The notes beneath the pieces were generated by a model. That model was given only the letters and a program-made list of their open reading frames with translations, was not told the DNA's origin and searched no databases. DNA of 45,524 nt from NCBI GenBank assembly GCA_903844665.1, contig CAIMUS010000307.1:1-45524 (forward strand), written 5' to 3'. A program made the position numbers and the translations under genes. Position 1 is the first letter of the stretch. Each line of letters opens with the position of its first letter. This document shows positions 38,106 through 45,524 of this stretch, piece by piece. The DNA comes from an uncultured Pseudomonadota bacterium. GTDB lineage: Bacteria; Pseudomonadota; Gammaproteobacteria; Competibacterales; Competibacteraceae.

Positions 38106-38320
38106 CCGTAGGTTGGGGTGAGGTACGAACCCCAACGTTAACCCCCGATCGGAACATGTTGGGGTTCGTTCCTCACCCCAACCTACGGGCTCACCCCAAC
38201 CTACGGGCTACGCGAGTTTCCAATTGTAGGTTGGGGTGACGAAGGAACCCCAACGGTAAACCCCACCATCGCAAAATGTTGGGGTTCGTACCTCACCCCA
38301 ACCTACGGGCTACGGGCTAC
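38106..38320. repeat. Tandem palindromic intergenic units (GTAGGTTGGGGTGA family)
   Basis: Two long inverted-repeat units occupy the 305-base gap between the Uma2-type and immunity-type genes. Unit 1 (38106-38190) pairs CCGTAGGTTGGGGTGAGGTA with TCCTCACCCCAACCTACGG. Unit 2 (38226-38310) pairs GTAGGTTGGGGTGACGAAGG with the matching right arm. Within each, GTTGGGGT and ACCCCAAC can also pair locally. Short direct copies of TACGGGC follow each unit. No transposase is present, so it looks like a MITE or REP-like element. Confidence 0.75.
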
Positions 38321-38324
38321 GGGC

Positions 38325-38972
38325 TCAAGGCTTTTGGACGAGCGTTATTGAAAAGTCCTGAAACGGCGTCTCAGCGAACTGCTGGACATCGATTACTTGA
38401 CGATAGGTTACTCGGTAAACCATTTCGCCATCCATATTGACTGACTCCGGTTGCGGAGCCAGCTGACTCATGAACACATAGCCAATTCTTAGACGTACCT
38501 TTCTGACTTTGTACACTTGCTCGTGATCGACCCAATCATATGGGTTGTTAAAGGCAAGCGGCATCGACGATTCCACAACGCCCTGCCTTTTTTGGCCCGC
38601 CAAGAGCAGCCGGGCATACGGCATTTCAGGTATTTCTACCTGCAGCCCTTCTGGAATCCGAAGCACGCCTCGCAACAAAGTCAACATGTCACGTTCCACT
38701 ATGGTGTAACCCAGAATTGAATCGCCAGTCGGATACCCGTTCAGTAAGCGGTACGGAGCGTCGAGCAAATACACATCCCTTCCCGACTTGTTTTCCGCGG
38801 CGTACGCCATCCGGAGCTTGTTGCCGGTTGCGGTCAGTGTCACCTGAAGCTTGAGCTTTTCCGAGTTCATGGTTCTCTTCATCTTTTGGCTCTCTTGGCC
38901 CAGTGGGCCGCCGCCTGCCATGCAATTGAGCGACAACGAGCAGACCAATACGGCCCGCAGAGTTGTTTTCAT
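38325..38972 (-). CDS. Putative exported immunity protein
   Basis: A 215-residue protein whose start is set at ATG 38972, one base past the stop of the metallopeptidase gene. The first residues form a signal peptide (KTTLRAVLVCSLSLNCMAGG). A lipobox reading is possible but imperfect because Asn precedes the Cys. The mature part is beta-rich (LQVTLTATGNKLRMAYAAEN; RVTYRQVIDVQQFAE). No catalytic motif is visible. Direct coupling to a T6SS-type effector gene and export to the envelope suggest it protects against that effector. The family is not recognised, so this rests on context. Confidence 0.6.
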   Translation of the reverse strand: MKTTLRAVLVCSLSLNCMAGGGPLGQESQKMKRTMNSEKLKLQVTLTATGNKLRMAYAAENKSGRDVYLLDAPYRLLNGYPTGDSILGYTIVERDMLTLLRGVLRIPEGLQVEIPEMPYARLLLAGQKRQGVVESSMPLAFNNPYDWVDHEQVYKVRKVRLRIGYVFMSQLAPQPESVNMDGEMVYRVTYRQVIDVQQFAETPFQDFSITLVQKP

Positions 38973-38973
38973 A

Positions 38974-39714
38974 CTAATAATGCGGTCGAAGCGGTTGTTT
39001 TGGATCCCATTCCTCACGAATCTTGTTCTCGGTGACTGGTTCCTTATCATAAGGTGCTACTCCAACAGCCATGTCCTCACCCTTAGCAGTGAAATCGTTC
39101 GTTCCATTCGCATTATGGTATGCATGAACCATCTCGTGCGCCAGACCAACGCCAGGGGGCCTCTTCATCCAGGCTTCGCTTCCGTCGCCGATTTGGGTTT
39201 TATCCGGATTGAACTTCACGGTGGTATCGCTTCCTTCTCCAGGCTTTCCGTCGGATCTTAACTTCGCCTTAGAAATATCAGCCGGAGATGCGCCGTTTCC
39301 GTCAGACGTCTGCTTAATGGTCACAGTCTTCCCACTGTCGTCAATTGACTTCAACATTTTGGCTCCGCTTGGAGTCTTATTGATGCGGTCGAGCTCCGCG
39401 ATGGTCTTCTTCCGGAATTCCTCGTTACCCTCAAGCTTGATGCCCTTACCGTAAGTGTTGGGTACTGTCAGAGGACACGGCTGCACCGGATCATCAGGTT
39501 TTTTAGCGGGCGGTTTGTTTTGATCACCTTCTTCTTTCCCACCGTGTTTTTTATACAGATCTGCCCATTCCTCGCGCAAATCAGCTTGGCTGGGATCAAT
39601 CGCTGACAATGGAATACGTTTGCCATTTTTGACCAACTCCGGATGTTTGGCATAGAAGTCGTCGTCTGCCGTCCGCACAGCATCATGGTTAAGGGGTCTA
39701 CTCAGCCTGCCCAT
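38974..39714 (-). CDS. M91-type zinc metallopeptidase T6SS effector
   Basis: A 246-residue protein. The N-terminal 60 residues (PLNHDAVRTADDDFYAKHPE; DPSQADLREEWADLYKKHGG) look like a delivery region of VgrG-linked cargo. A Lys/Pro linker follows. The C-terminal half is a metallopeptidase with HEMVHAYH at about 193-200 giving zinc ligands His193 and His197 and catalytic Glu194. A downstream TENKIREEW may give the third ligand. The ending PLRPHY is typical of M91/NleD-like domains in toxins. It overlaps the upstream small gene by 13 bases and precedes the putative immunity gene by one. The target protein is unknown. Confidence 0.78.
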   Translation of the reverse strand: MGRLSRPLNHDAVRTADDDFYAKHPELVKNGKRIPLSAIDPSQADLREEWADLYKKHGGKEEGDQNKPPAKKPDDPVQPCPLTVPNTYGKGIKLEGNEEFRKKTIAELDRINKTPSGAKMLKSIDDSGKTVTIKQTSDGNGASPADISKAKLRSDGKPGEGSDTTVKFNPDKTQIGDGSEAWMKRPPGVGLAHEMVHAYHNANGTNDFTAKGEDMAVGVAPYDKEPVTENKIREEWDPKQPLRPHY

Positions 39715-40070
39715 GTCTGTACTCTCAGTGCTTCCAGCTCACGACTGTCAATGAGGTTCATCTTGGCGGTACCATCGAGATCATTACGCCGCAGAATATC
39801 ACCGATCCACTGTGTTTCCGCCTGAGTGTCCAATTGCAGCCCGTATATCACCAGATATTCGATAAAGCGTCGGATATCGTCCTCATATTCAATACCATAG
39901 CTTTCAGCCTTCCGGATACTGTCCCGCACCACGACGCGAATTCTCTCATTGGGTAAGTCTCGGGTGCGATCAGGAAAAGTCGCCCGGAGGTGTTCTACCA
40001 TACGCCATTCAAATTGCTCGCGCATATATGCGCTCAACACCTCCATCTGTTCCTTGCGAATCAATAACAT
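39702..40070 (-). CDS. Small helical protein of the VgrG cargo module
   Basis: A 122-residue protein. The start is set at ATG 40070 behind a GGGGAGGGGAAG stretch, rather than further upstream inside the PAAR-like gene. The chain is helical and charged (LIRKEQMEVLSAYMREQFEW; RRFIEYLVIYGLQLDTQAET). Proteins of this appearance accompany PAAR-like and M91-type effector genes in T6SS clusters. A chaperone or loading role is inferred. No domain name is recognised with confidence. Confidence 0.7.
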   Translation of the reverse strand: MLLIRKEQMEVLSAYMREQFEWRMVEHLRATFPDRTRDLPNERIRVVVRDSIRKAESYGIEYEDDIRRFIEYLVIYGLQLDTQAETQWIGDILRRNDLDGTAKMNLIDSRELEALRVQTWAG

Positions 40071-40087
40071 AGCAACTTCCCCTCCCC

Positions 40088-40477
40088 TCACGGAATCTGC
40101 TCGGTAACCTGGCCGGGGTTGACAATCTGGATCACCCCGCCCCAGGTGCACATCAGCTTGCAGGTGTTATCCAGCGCCGGCATGTTGCCCAGCAACACGG
40201 TGGGGGCGCCGGGAGCCCACGGCGCCGGGGTCACGGGAATGCACGGCATGGGCGTCAGCACCCCCAACGCCGCCGCGGTCGCCGCGGCCACCGTGGGATT
40301 GGCCGGACTGGTGCACATACCGAACGGCATGATGTTGACCATGGGTTTGTTGTCCATGATGTTGGCCGCCGGCATGTTGCTGGTCATCATCCGGTTGACC
40401 GGTAGCACCATCAGCGTACTCGGCGCCAGGCCGAAGCTGCATTGCAACATGGCTCCCGAACAGACGTGCATCGGCAT
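40088..40477 (-). CDS. DUF4280 PAAR-like spike tip protein
   Basis: A 129-residue PAAR-like protein. It opens MHVCSGAMLQCSFGLAPSTL and continues with MVNIMPFGMCTSPANP, MPCIPVTPAPWAPGAP and CKLMCTWGGVI. The Cys distribution and this order match the DUF4280 family, which caps VgrG in T6SS cargo modules. It lies between the DUF4123 adaptor and the helical protein. It differs completely from the PAAR-like tip at 19762, supporting two separate machines. Confidence 0.85.
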   Translation of the reverse strand: MPMHVCSGAMLQCSFGLAPSTLMVLPVNRMMTSNMPAANIMDNKPMVNIMPFGMCTSPANPTVAAATAAALGVLTPMPCIPVTPAPWAPGAPTVLLGNMPALDNTCKLMCTWGGVIQIVNPGQVTEQIP

Positions 40478-40489
40478 CTCATTCTCCTG

Positions 40490-41038
40490 TCAAGCGGATG
40501 GGGTGGGCAGTAGCGCCAGCGCGTCCTTACCCAGGGTGTTGCCCGCATAGGTAAAACGCCAGGCGGTGTCAGCGGTTTCTCCCTCCAGCACATAAGCGCT
40601 GACCGGGCCGAACACCGTGCGTAGCTCGTCCGCCGTGCAGGTCGGCAGATAAACCCGCAACACCCGGGGGTCGTAATAGCGGAAATACAGCGGCTTGCCC
40701 TCCGGATCCCAGACCATGATGAATTTGCGGAAGTGCAGCCGCAGGATCCGCAGTTCCTCGCTGGAAACCGCCAGGATTCCCCAGTGTTTGCCCCAGCCCT
40801 GTCGCAACAGTAGCTCGGTGAAGGGGGATTTCGGCGGCAGTTGCACCAGATAGGGGGCGGTCATGGCCAGTTCGGGGTCCAGTTCGCCGCGGAATAAACA
40901 CACATTGACGATAGCATGCTGGCTGAGCAGCGGCAGCAGGTTGGGGATGGAGGCGCCATCCAGAATCCCATAGACCTGGCCGCTGCTTTCCTCATAGAGG
41001 AGTCGGCGCAAGGTCTCCACTCGCCTGTCAGCATTCAT
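40490..41038 (-). CDS. DUF4123 T6SS effector adaptor/chaperone
   Basis: A 182-residue cytoplasmic protein, start taken at ATG 41038. The DUF4123 pattern is visible: VYGILDGASIPNLLPLL near the start, LFRGELDPELAMTAPYLVQL, then WGILAVSSEELRILRLHFRK and the FRYYDPRVLRVYLPTC block. These adaptors bring a specific effector to VgrG and do not leave with it. Its place between vgrG and the PAAR-like gene fits a load for the metallopeptidase downstream. An upstream extension to 41107 would overlap the region just after vgrG and is less likely. Confidence 0.87.
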   Translation of the reverse strand: MNADRRVETLRRLLYEESSGQVYGILDGASIPNLLPLLSQHAIVNVCLFRGELDPELAMTAPYLVQLPPKSPFTELLLRQGWGKHWGILAVSSEELRILRLHFRKFIMVWDPEGKPLYFRYYDPRVLRVYLPTCTADELRTVFGPVSAYVLEGETADTAWRFTYAGNTLGKDALALLPTPSA

Positions 41039-41063
41039 ACGGTAGCCCTCGGTAACGGTCCCG

Positions 41064-43193
41064 CTAGCCGCTCTGTTGCTGTGCCAGAGCCCGCCGGGCC
41101 GCTTCACACTTTTCGCAGAACGGGACGCCGGTCTGGGCGGCGTTGGCCAGCGTTTGGGCTTGTGGGTGCGTAAAGCTCCCCACCTTGATAGTGCTCAATT
41201 GGACGCTGCTCGTGGCGGCGGAGCCGGACTGGACTTCGTTGGTCGCACCGGGCTCGGCCGTAGTGGCTTCCTTGGGCGGTTTCGGCGCCTCCGGTGAACA
41301 GCCGGAACCGGAACCCGCCGAACCGCCACTGTTAATGAGCACCGGCGTGCCGGAAATGGTGACGCCGGCCGGCCCGACGACGATGAATCCTCCACCGGCT
41401 TTAAGCGTTATGCTCATGCCGGCTTCGATAATCACGTTCATCCCGCCTTTCAGGTGGATCTCCATGCCGGCCTCCAGCGCATGCTTCTGGCCGACCTTTT
41501 CCTGCATATCCATCCCGGCGTCGATGGAAAGGGTGCCGCTCACCTTTTCGTTGTGATCACCCTTGACGGTCAGGTGCTTGTCGCCATCGATCTCTTCGAG
41601 CCGATCCTTCTTGATAATCAGATGGCGGTCGTTGCCGACCCATTCGTAGACGTCGTTTTTGAGGCGGATGTCCTGATTCTTTTCACCGTAGATGAAAATC
41701 TGTTCCTGACCTTTTTTATCCTCGAACCGGATCTCGTTGAAACCGCCCCCACCCTTGATGGAATTGCTCTTCAGTGTAGTCATGGTGGCATTAGAGGGCA
41801 ATTCATACGGCGGCATGCTGGCGCCGTTATACACCCGACCGGTAATGATCGGGCAGTCCGGATCGCCTTCGAGGAATTCCACGATGACCTCTTGCCCGAT
41901 CCGAGGAATCGCCATCCCACCCCACCGCGCCCCTGCCCAGAGCTGGGCCACCCGAATCCAGCACGAGCTGGTCTCGTCGCCTTTGCTCTCCCGATCCCAG
42001 TGGAACTGGACCTTGACCCGGCCATACTTATCGGTCCAGATCTCTTCGCCCGCCTTGCCGACCACGATGGCGGTCTGCGGTCCCTGTACGATGGGTTTGG
42101 GCGTCAGGCGCAGCGGACGATAGGGGTGCTGGGCATCCATGGCCGTGAAGCGACAGCTAAATTCCTCACCGGCCGCCGCCTGGGAAGCAGGCGCAAATTC
42201 ATTGGATTGCAGCGTGTAATCGGTCGATTCGACCAGATACTGGCGGTTCTGCTCTTCCCGCGGACACTCCACCAGCTTGAATAACGCGCCGACCGCCAGG
42301 CCGCGGGCATTGGTTCGGGCCTGGAAGCGTTCGTACTGGGCCTGTAGCTCCTCGATGCGGACCCGGGCGTAAGTCTCGCCGTCGGCGGATTGTACGTAGC
42401 CGCCGGGATAGTCGAAGACTTCGAATTCGGCCTGGGCATGCGGGCGGGCGATGGTCCGCTTGCTTTGCAGATTTTTTTTCGGCGCGGTGAAATCGAAGTC
42501 GTTCAGCGCGCAGACTCCCGGCTGGACCTGCTGGAAATAAGCCCAATCGGCGATATGCTCCCGCCGGCTCAACTGCGTATCCGGTGGAAAATAGGGCAGT
42601 TGCTCGCAACCGGGGGTGGCCTCGTGCGCGCTGGAGGAATCGGCCAGCACCAGCGTATGCTTGCCGTCGGTATGCTGGAAATAATAGTAGATACCCTCCA
42701 GCTCCATCAGCCTGCTGATAAAGTTGAAGTCCGTTTCCCGGTACTGGACGCAGTAGTCCCGGGTCCGATAGCCGGCGCTGAGGCGATCCTCGAAATAATC
42801 GGTCAGGCCCCGCTGCTGGAAGATGGCTTTGAGGATGTCGGGCACGGTCTGGTTTTGAAAAATCCGGCAATTGGCGGTGCGGGTCAGCAGCCACGGCCAG
42901 GGATGCAGCGTGGCCTGATAGTCGGTATAGCGGCCCTGCGGCCCGAGGTGACAGAAGCGACTGACGACGCCGTTGAAGTAGCGGTTGCCGCCATCGAGCA
43001 ACTCCAACCGCACGGTCATCGGCTGGCCCAGCACATCGGCAAGATGGATATTGTCGTTTTCACTCAGCAGATCGAGCTGAAACTCGAACAGGCGGCTTAG
43101 CCCTTCGCTCGCCGTCATGCGCCGCAATACCAGTACGTCCTCACCCAGCGGACTGTTGACCGCGATGGGTCTATGGCTTTGGGTGATGGGCAT
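41064..43193 (-). CDS. vgrG: T6SS spike protein VgrG (TssI)
   Basis: A 709-residue trimeric spike that punctures target cells and carries the cargo encoded downstream. The gp27-like hub is residues 1-350 (EGLSRLFEFQLDLLSENDNI; RDYCVQYRETDFNFISRLME). The gp5-like OB domain near 375-450 has EIWTDKYGRVKVQFHWDRES and GARWGGMAIPRIGQEVIVEF. The needle region (HLTVKGDHNEKVSGTLSIDA, and so on) and a tail follow. The last 100 residues are Ser/Ala/Pro-rich and end in a helix with FCEKCEAARRAL, possibly a metal or cargo docking point. There is no extra enzymatic domain, so it is a non-evolved VgrG. A GGGAG site precedes the start. Confidence 0.95.
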   Translation of the reverse strand: MPITQSHRPIAVNSPLGEDVLVLRRMTASEGLSRLFEFQLDLLSENDNIHLADVLGQPMTVRLELLDGGNRYFNGVVSRFCHLGPQGRYTDYQATLHPWPWLLTRTANCRIFQNQTVPDILKAIFQQRGLTDYFEDRLSAGYRTRDYCVQYRETDFNFISRLMELEGIYYYFQHTDGKHTLVLADSSSAHEATPGCEQLPYFPPDTQLSRREHIADWAYFQQVQPGVCALNDFDFTAPKKNLQSKRTIARPHAQAEFEVFDYPGGYVQSADGETYARVRIEELQAQYERFQARTNARGLAVGALFKLVECPREEQNRQYLVESTDYTLQSNEFAPASQAAAGEEFSCRFTAMDAQHPYRPLRLTPKPIVQGPQTAIVVGKAGEEIWTDKYGRVKVQFHWDRESKGDETSSCWIRVAQLWAGARWGGMAIPRIGQEVIVEFLEGDPDCPIITGRVYNGASMPPYELPSNATMTTLKSNSIKGGGGFNEIRFEDKKGQEQIFIYGEKNQDIRLKNDVYEWVGNDRHLIIKKDRLEEIDGDKHLTVKGDHNEKVSGTLSIDAGMDMQEKVGQKHALEAGMEIHLKGGMNVIIEAGMSITLKAGGGFIVVGPAGVTISGTPVLINSGGSAGSGSGCSPEAPKPPKEATTAEPGATNEVQSGSAATSSVQLSTIKVGSFTHPQAQTLANAAQTGVPFCEKCEAARRALAQQQSG

Positions 43194-43358
43194 CAGGTCG
43201 ATCTCCCGGTAGTAGTGAAGACTTCAGCCAGGCAAGGATTAGTGGCGCAGGGTGTTCGCCGCTGGAAAAATCTTCACCCCATCGCCTGGCAGAATAATGT
43301 ATCCCCGATAGACTAATATATATAGTACCAATCAGCCAATTTGACAAGGCAGGTTTCT
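43194..43358. promoter_or_regulatory. Divergent promoter region between vgrG and the sheath-fusion gene
   Basis: This 165-base gap separates oppositely oriented T6SS genes, so it should contain promoters for both. The right part (about 43311-43326) is AT-rich, with TAATATATATAGT. An AAGGCAGG ribosome site (43346-43353) precedes the + strand start. No confident -35 element or operator was found. Confidence 0.4.
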
Positions 43359-44894
43359 ATGCCACAGCGGATGGAAGTTGAGTTTACCTTCAAACGGTCG
43401 GAAGCGCCGGCTTCGACGTACGGCCGGAACAGCGCCATGCGCATTCTAATGCTGGGCGACTTCAGCGGCCGCGGCCAGAGGGAGCCGCAGGAGATGGTCG
43501 CCCGGCTGCGCGACCAGCCCCTGCTGGCCGTGGATGTGGATACTCTGGACGCCGTGCTGACCCGCCTTGCCCCCTCGCTACAGCTTGCTGTCGGCGAACA
43601 GGCGGGCGCACAGATCCATATCGACTTTCGCTCTCTGGATGATTTTCACCCCCTGGTGCTGTATCGACGCCTGCCGTTATTCCAATATCTACGGCAGCTT
43701 CGTGCCCGGCTGCTGGATCCTGCCAGTTTCACCCAGGCGGCCGCGGAATTGGGGATGGAATCGACAATTTCACAACCGCCTCCAGCGGCTCAGGACAAGC
43801 CTTCGGTGCCGGAAGACGACGCCGGCCTGATCGAGCGACTGCTGGGCAGACGCCCGCTGTCTTCTCCTCGAGACCCTGCCGCTCGACCGGCAGGGGTGGA
43901 TATCAGCCGCTTGATCCGCACCCTGGTTCAACCCTATATCGTCCCCGCGCCGGATTCCCGCCAGGAGCAGTTGGTCGCCGGCGTCGATCAGATCGTCGGC
44001 GGACAACTGCGCGCCCTACTTCACCAGCCGGACTTTCAGGCGCTGGAAGCGGTCTGGCGCAGCGTGCACAAGCTGGTCACGACCCTGGTGACTGGAGAAG
44101 CCTTGCAGTTGTATCTGCTGGACGTGACCCACGCCGAACTGCTGGCGGATTTCCACGCCGCCGGGGGCGACGTACCGGCGTCGGCGCTGTACCGCCTGCT
44201 GGTGGAAACAGAGCAGGATATTGCCGGCGGCCGGCCCTGGTCGCTGCTTATCGGCAACTATGATTTCGGGACGGCGGCGGAAGATATCGCCTTGCTGACG
44301 TTGCTGGGGACTCTGGGCGCCCAGGCCGGAGCGCCATTTCTGGCGGAGGCCCGGTGCGAGACGCTGGGCTGCACTTCCCTGACCGACGCCGCCGATCCCG
44401 TCGCCTGGAAGCCGCTGGAGCGGGAGGCCGGGCAGCGTTGGCGAACGCTGCGCGCCAGTCCCATCGCTCCCTGGCTCGGCCTGGCGTTGCCACGACTGCT
44501 GCTGCGCCTGCCCTATGGCGAAAAAACCGATCCTGTCGAGGGTTTCGATTTCGAGGAAATGCCCTCCGGCCCCGACCGTGGGGCCTTGCTGTGGGGCAAT
44601 CCTGCCTGCGCCTGCGCCTTGCTGCTGGGGCAGGCGTTTCTCGACCATGGCTGGTCGGCGCCGCTGGATGCCTATCGGGAGCTGGCGGATCTGCCCGCCT
44701 ACACCTATCGGGAGGCGGACGAAATCCAGTTGCAGCCTTGCGCCGAGGTGTTGCTGGGTGAGCGCGCCGCCACCGCCATTCTCGACCGCGGCATCATGCC
44801 GTTCCTGAGCTACCGCCGGCGCAATGCGGCACGGCTGCTGCGCTGGCAATCCCTGGCGGACCCGCCCACCCCACTGGCCGGTCCCTGGACCTGA
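43359..44894 (+). CDS. TssB-TssC-like fused T6SS sheath protein
   Basis: A 511-residue protein, ATG at 43359 chosen for the AAGGCAGG site. A TTG at 43341 would add six residues. Residues about 25-130 look like TssB (MRILMLGDFSGRG; VDVDTLDAVLTRLAPSLQL; DFRSLDDFHPLVLYRRLPLF). From about 190 it looks like TssC (PDFQALEAVWRSVHKLV; NYDFGTAAEDIALLTLLG; PRLLLRLPYGEKTDPVEGF; LLWGNPACACALLLGQAFLD). The total is shorter than separate TssB plus TssC, so a compact fusion is likely. A linker of about 60 low-complexity residues joins the parts. Whether it forms the main sheath or a variant cannot be told, since other T6SS core genes lie outside the window. Confidence 0.8.
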   Translation: MPQRMEVEFTFKRSEAPASTYGRNSAMRILMLGDFSGRGQREPQEMVARLRDQPLLAVDVDTLDAVLTRLAPSLQLAVGEQAGAQIHIDFRSLDDFHPLVLYRRLPLFQYLRQLRARLLDPASFTQAAAELGMESTISQPPPAAQDKPSVPEDDAGLIERLLGRRPLSSPRDPAARPAGVDISRLIRTLVQPYIVPAPDSRQEQLVAGVDQIVGGQLRALLHQPDFQALEAVWRSVHKLVTTLVTGEALQLYLLDVTHAELLADFHAAGGDVPASALYRLLVETEQDIAGGRPWSLLIGNYDFGTAAEDIALLTLLGTLGAQAGAPFLAEARCETLGCTSLTDAADPVAWKPLEREAGQRWRTLRASPIAPWLGLALPRLLLRLPYGEKTDPVEGFDFEEMPSGPDRGALLWGNPACACALLLGQAFLDHGWSAPLDAYRELADLPAYTYREADEIQLQPCAEVLLGERAATAILDRGIMPFLSYRRRNAARLLRWQSLADPPTPLAGPWT

Positions 44895-44895
44895 C

Positions 44896-44912
44896 CCCGG
44901 CTGTCAGCCGGG
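44896..44912 (+). terminator. Possible terminator hairpin after the sheath-fusion gene
   Basis: CCCGGCT (44896-44902) and AGCCGGG (44906-44912) form a perfect seven-base stem with loop GTC, starting two bases after the TGA. There is no strong T-run after it, so efficiency is uncertain. Confidence 0.4.
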
Positions 44913-45157
44913 ATCGATCTTCAATCCCAAGTGAATTTACCCAGAGGAACGAGAGCGCCATGGCCGCCGCTCCGAAGCGATGAGCCTGCCCGAAGCCGGA
45001 CTTTATGGCGCGTATCGGCGCGGCTCGAGGCGCTGTCACCATGGAAAATAAATTATTTTACCTGCCGGGCAACATTGCCGTTCCCGCCAATGCGGTTGGT
45101 TCGGGCGCGGCAAATGGCGCGCGGCGCGCACCCTGCTTTTTTTGCTAGGAGAACCGT

Positions 45158-45457
45158 ATGAATATACTCACGATCAGCAAACCCGTTGGCAAAAACTGCC
45201 CGAATATTCCCCAGGATGTCAAAGCCGTGACGCAAGCGCTGGTTCATATCGGCAAGATCGCACGGACTTATATCTCGAATGGCGTATTTGATCAAGTGAT
45301 CCAACAGGGAATCAATGACACACAACGCCACTGGATGCTGGCGCCGGACGGAGTCATTTCAGTTGGAGGCAGAACCCAAAAGTTTTCTTGCTGTAAATTT
45401 TCCAGTGACGAATATCAAACATGTTATACTATGTTAAAAGTATACACTTTTGTTTGA
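45158..45457 (+). CDS. Small protein with peptidoglycan-binding-like pattern
   Basis: A 99-residue protein behind AGGAG (about 45147). KPVGKNCPNIPQDVKAVTQA near 8-27 and DGVISVGGRTQKF near 64-76 resemble the repeat pattern (N-P-DV--VQ-LL; DG---GGRT--) found in small wall-binding domains of secreted enzymes. The last 25 residues hold three Cys. No catalytic domain follows and no signal peptide is visible. It could be a stand-alone targeting piece for a T6SS effector encoded further on. The match is weak and tentative. Confidence 0.55.
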   Translation: MNILTISKPVGKNCPNIPQDVKAVTQALVHIGKIARTYISNGVFDQVIQQGINDTQRHWMLAPDGVISVGGRTQKFSCCKFSSDEYQTCYTMLKVYTFV

Positions 45458-45474
45458 ATTAAGAGGACATCGAT

Positions 45475-45524
45475 ATGGCAACGATTGAAATCATTATCCG
45501 AGATGATCATGGCAATACAATAGA
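45475..45524 (+). CDS. Start of an unidentified gene, cut by the window end
   Basis: An ATG at 45475 follows AAGAGGA (45461-45467) and is 17 bases after the preceding stop. The visible residues, MATIEIIIRDDHGNTI, are too few to name a family. The good ribosome site and operon-like spacing support a real start. Confidence 0.6.
   Translation, partial: MATIEIIIRDDHGNTI

Noticed and set aside
38106..38320. CRISPR array from repeated GTTGGGGT units
   Set aside because: Repeats are in inverted pairs with no regular unique spacers and no cas genes, so a palindromic intergenic element fits better.
44016..44849. 277-codon - strand frame inside the sheath-fusion gene
   Set aside because: Gln/Gly-rich shadow of a recognised T6SS sheath protein, with no independent support.
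44931..45161. 76-codon frame between the sheath-fusion gene and the small protein
   Set aside because: No ribosome site, Arg/Pro-rich composition and overlap with the next gene start. The 263-base gap otherwise holds only a hairpin near its left end.

Overview
The window is GC-rich, gene-dense DNA, most likely from the chromosome of a gammaproteobacterium. The evidence is the yejE-yejF pair, the coaBC-dut-argB order (pseudomonads have coaBC-dut-algC-argB) and a type VI secretion (T6SS) VgrG module. Large polyphosphate or sulfur gammaproteobacteria of the Competibacter type would fit, but genus is not decided by anything seen here.

Layout. (1) 114-5038: the end of a microcin C/oligopeptide-type ABC importer operon (yejE, yejF), then a membrane TVP38 domain fused to a flavin disulfide oxidoreductase. 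(2) 5039-5456: a non-coding spacer with GC-rich hairpins, then a very AT-rich leader. (3) 5457-32328: about 27 kb, all on the + strand, encoding a contractile phage-tail-like injection machine with no head, lysis, integrase, replication or AAA+ ATPase gene in view. The order is: terminator-like protein, sheath, tube, chaperone-like protein, a disordered protein, hub-adaptor paralogs, an OmpA/peptidoglycan-binding protein, a large alpha/beta-hydrolase protein, gpD hub, gpV spike, PAAR tip, gp25, gpJ, a giant gpI carrying eight hook-IN-like repeats, and two large accessory proteins, one with a seven-bladed propeller, a zinc-ribbon-like region and helix-hairpin-helix. (4) 32329-36632: a palindromic repeat, an orphan Mrp/NuoL-type antiporter subunit, then convergent argB, dut and coaBC. 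(5) 36633-38324: two Uma2-type nuclease-like genes and palindromic intergenic repeats. (6) 38325-43193, - strand: a T6SS cargo module read as vgrG, DUF4123 adaptor, DUF4280 PAAR-like tip, small helical protein, M91-type zinc metallopeptidase effector, then an exported putative immunity protein. (7) 43359-45524, + strand: a compact TssB-TssC-like fusion protein and the start of further, possibly T6SS-linked genes.

How the parts work together. In region 3 the sheath and tube should form the contractile barrel. gpD, gpV and PAAR form the puncturing device, and gp25, gpJ and gpI form the baseplate. The OmpA/peptidoglycan-binding protein could dock the particle on a cell wall, and the hydrolase protein is the best cargo or surface-enzyme candidate. 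Region 6 is a second, independent contractile delivery module with its own effector and immunity pair. The most novel material lies in the large multidomain accessory proteins of region 3 and in a roughly 78-residue module duplicated between the first gene and the sheath gene.
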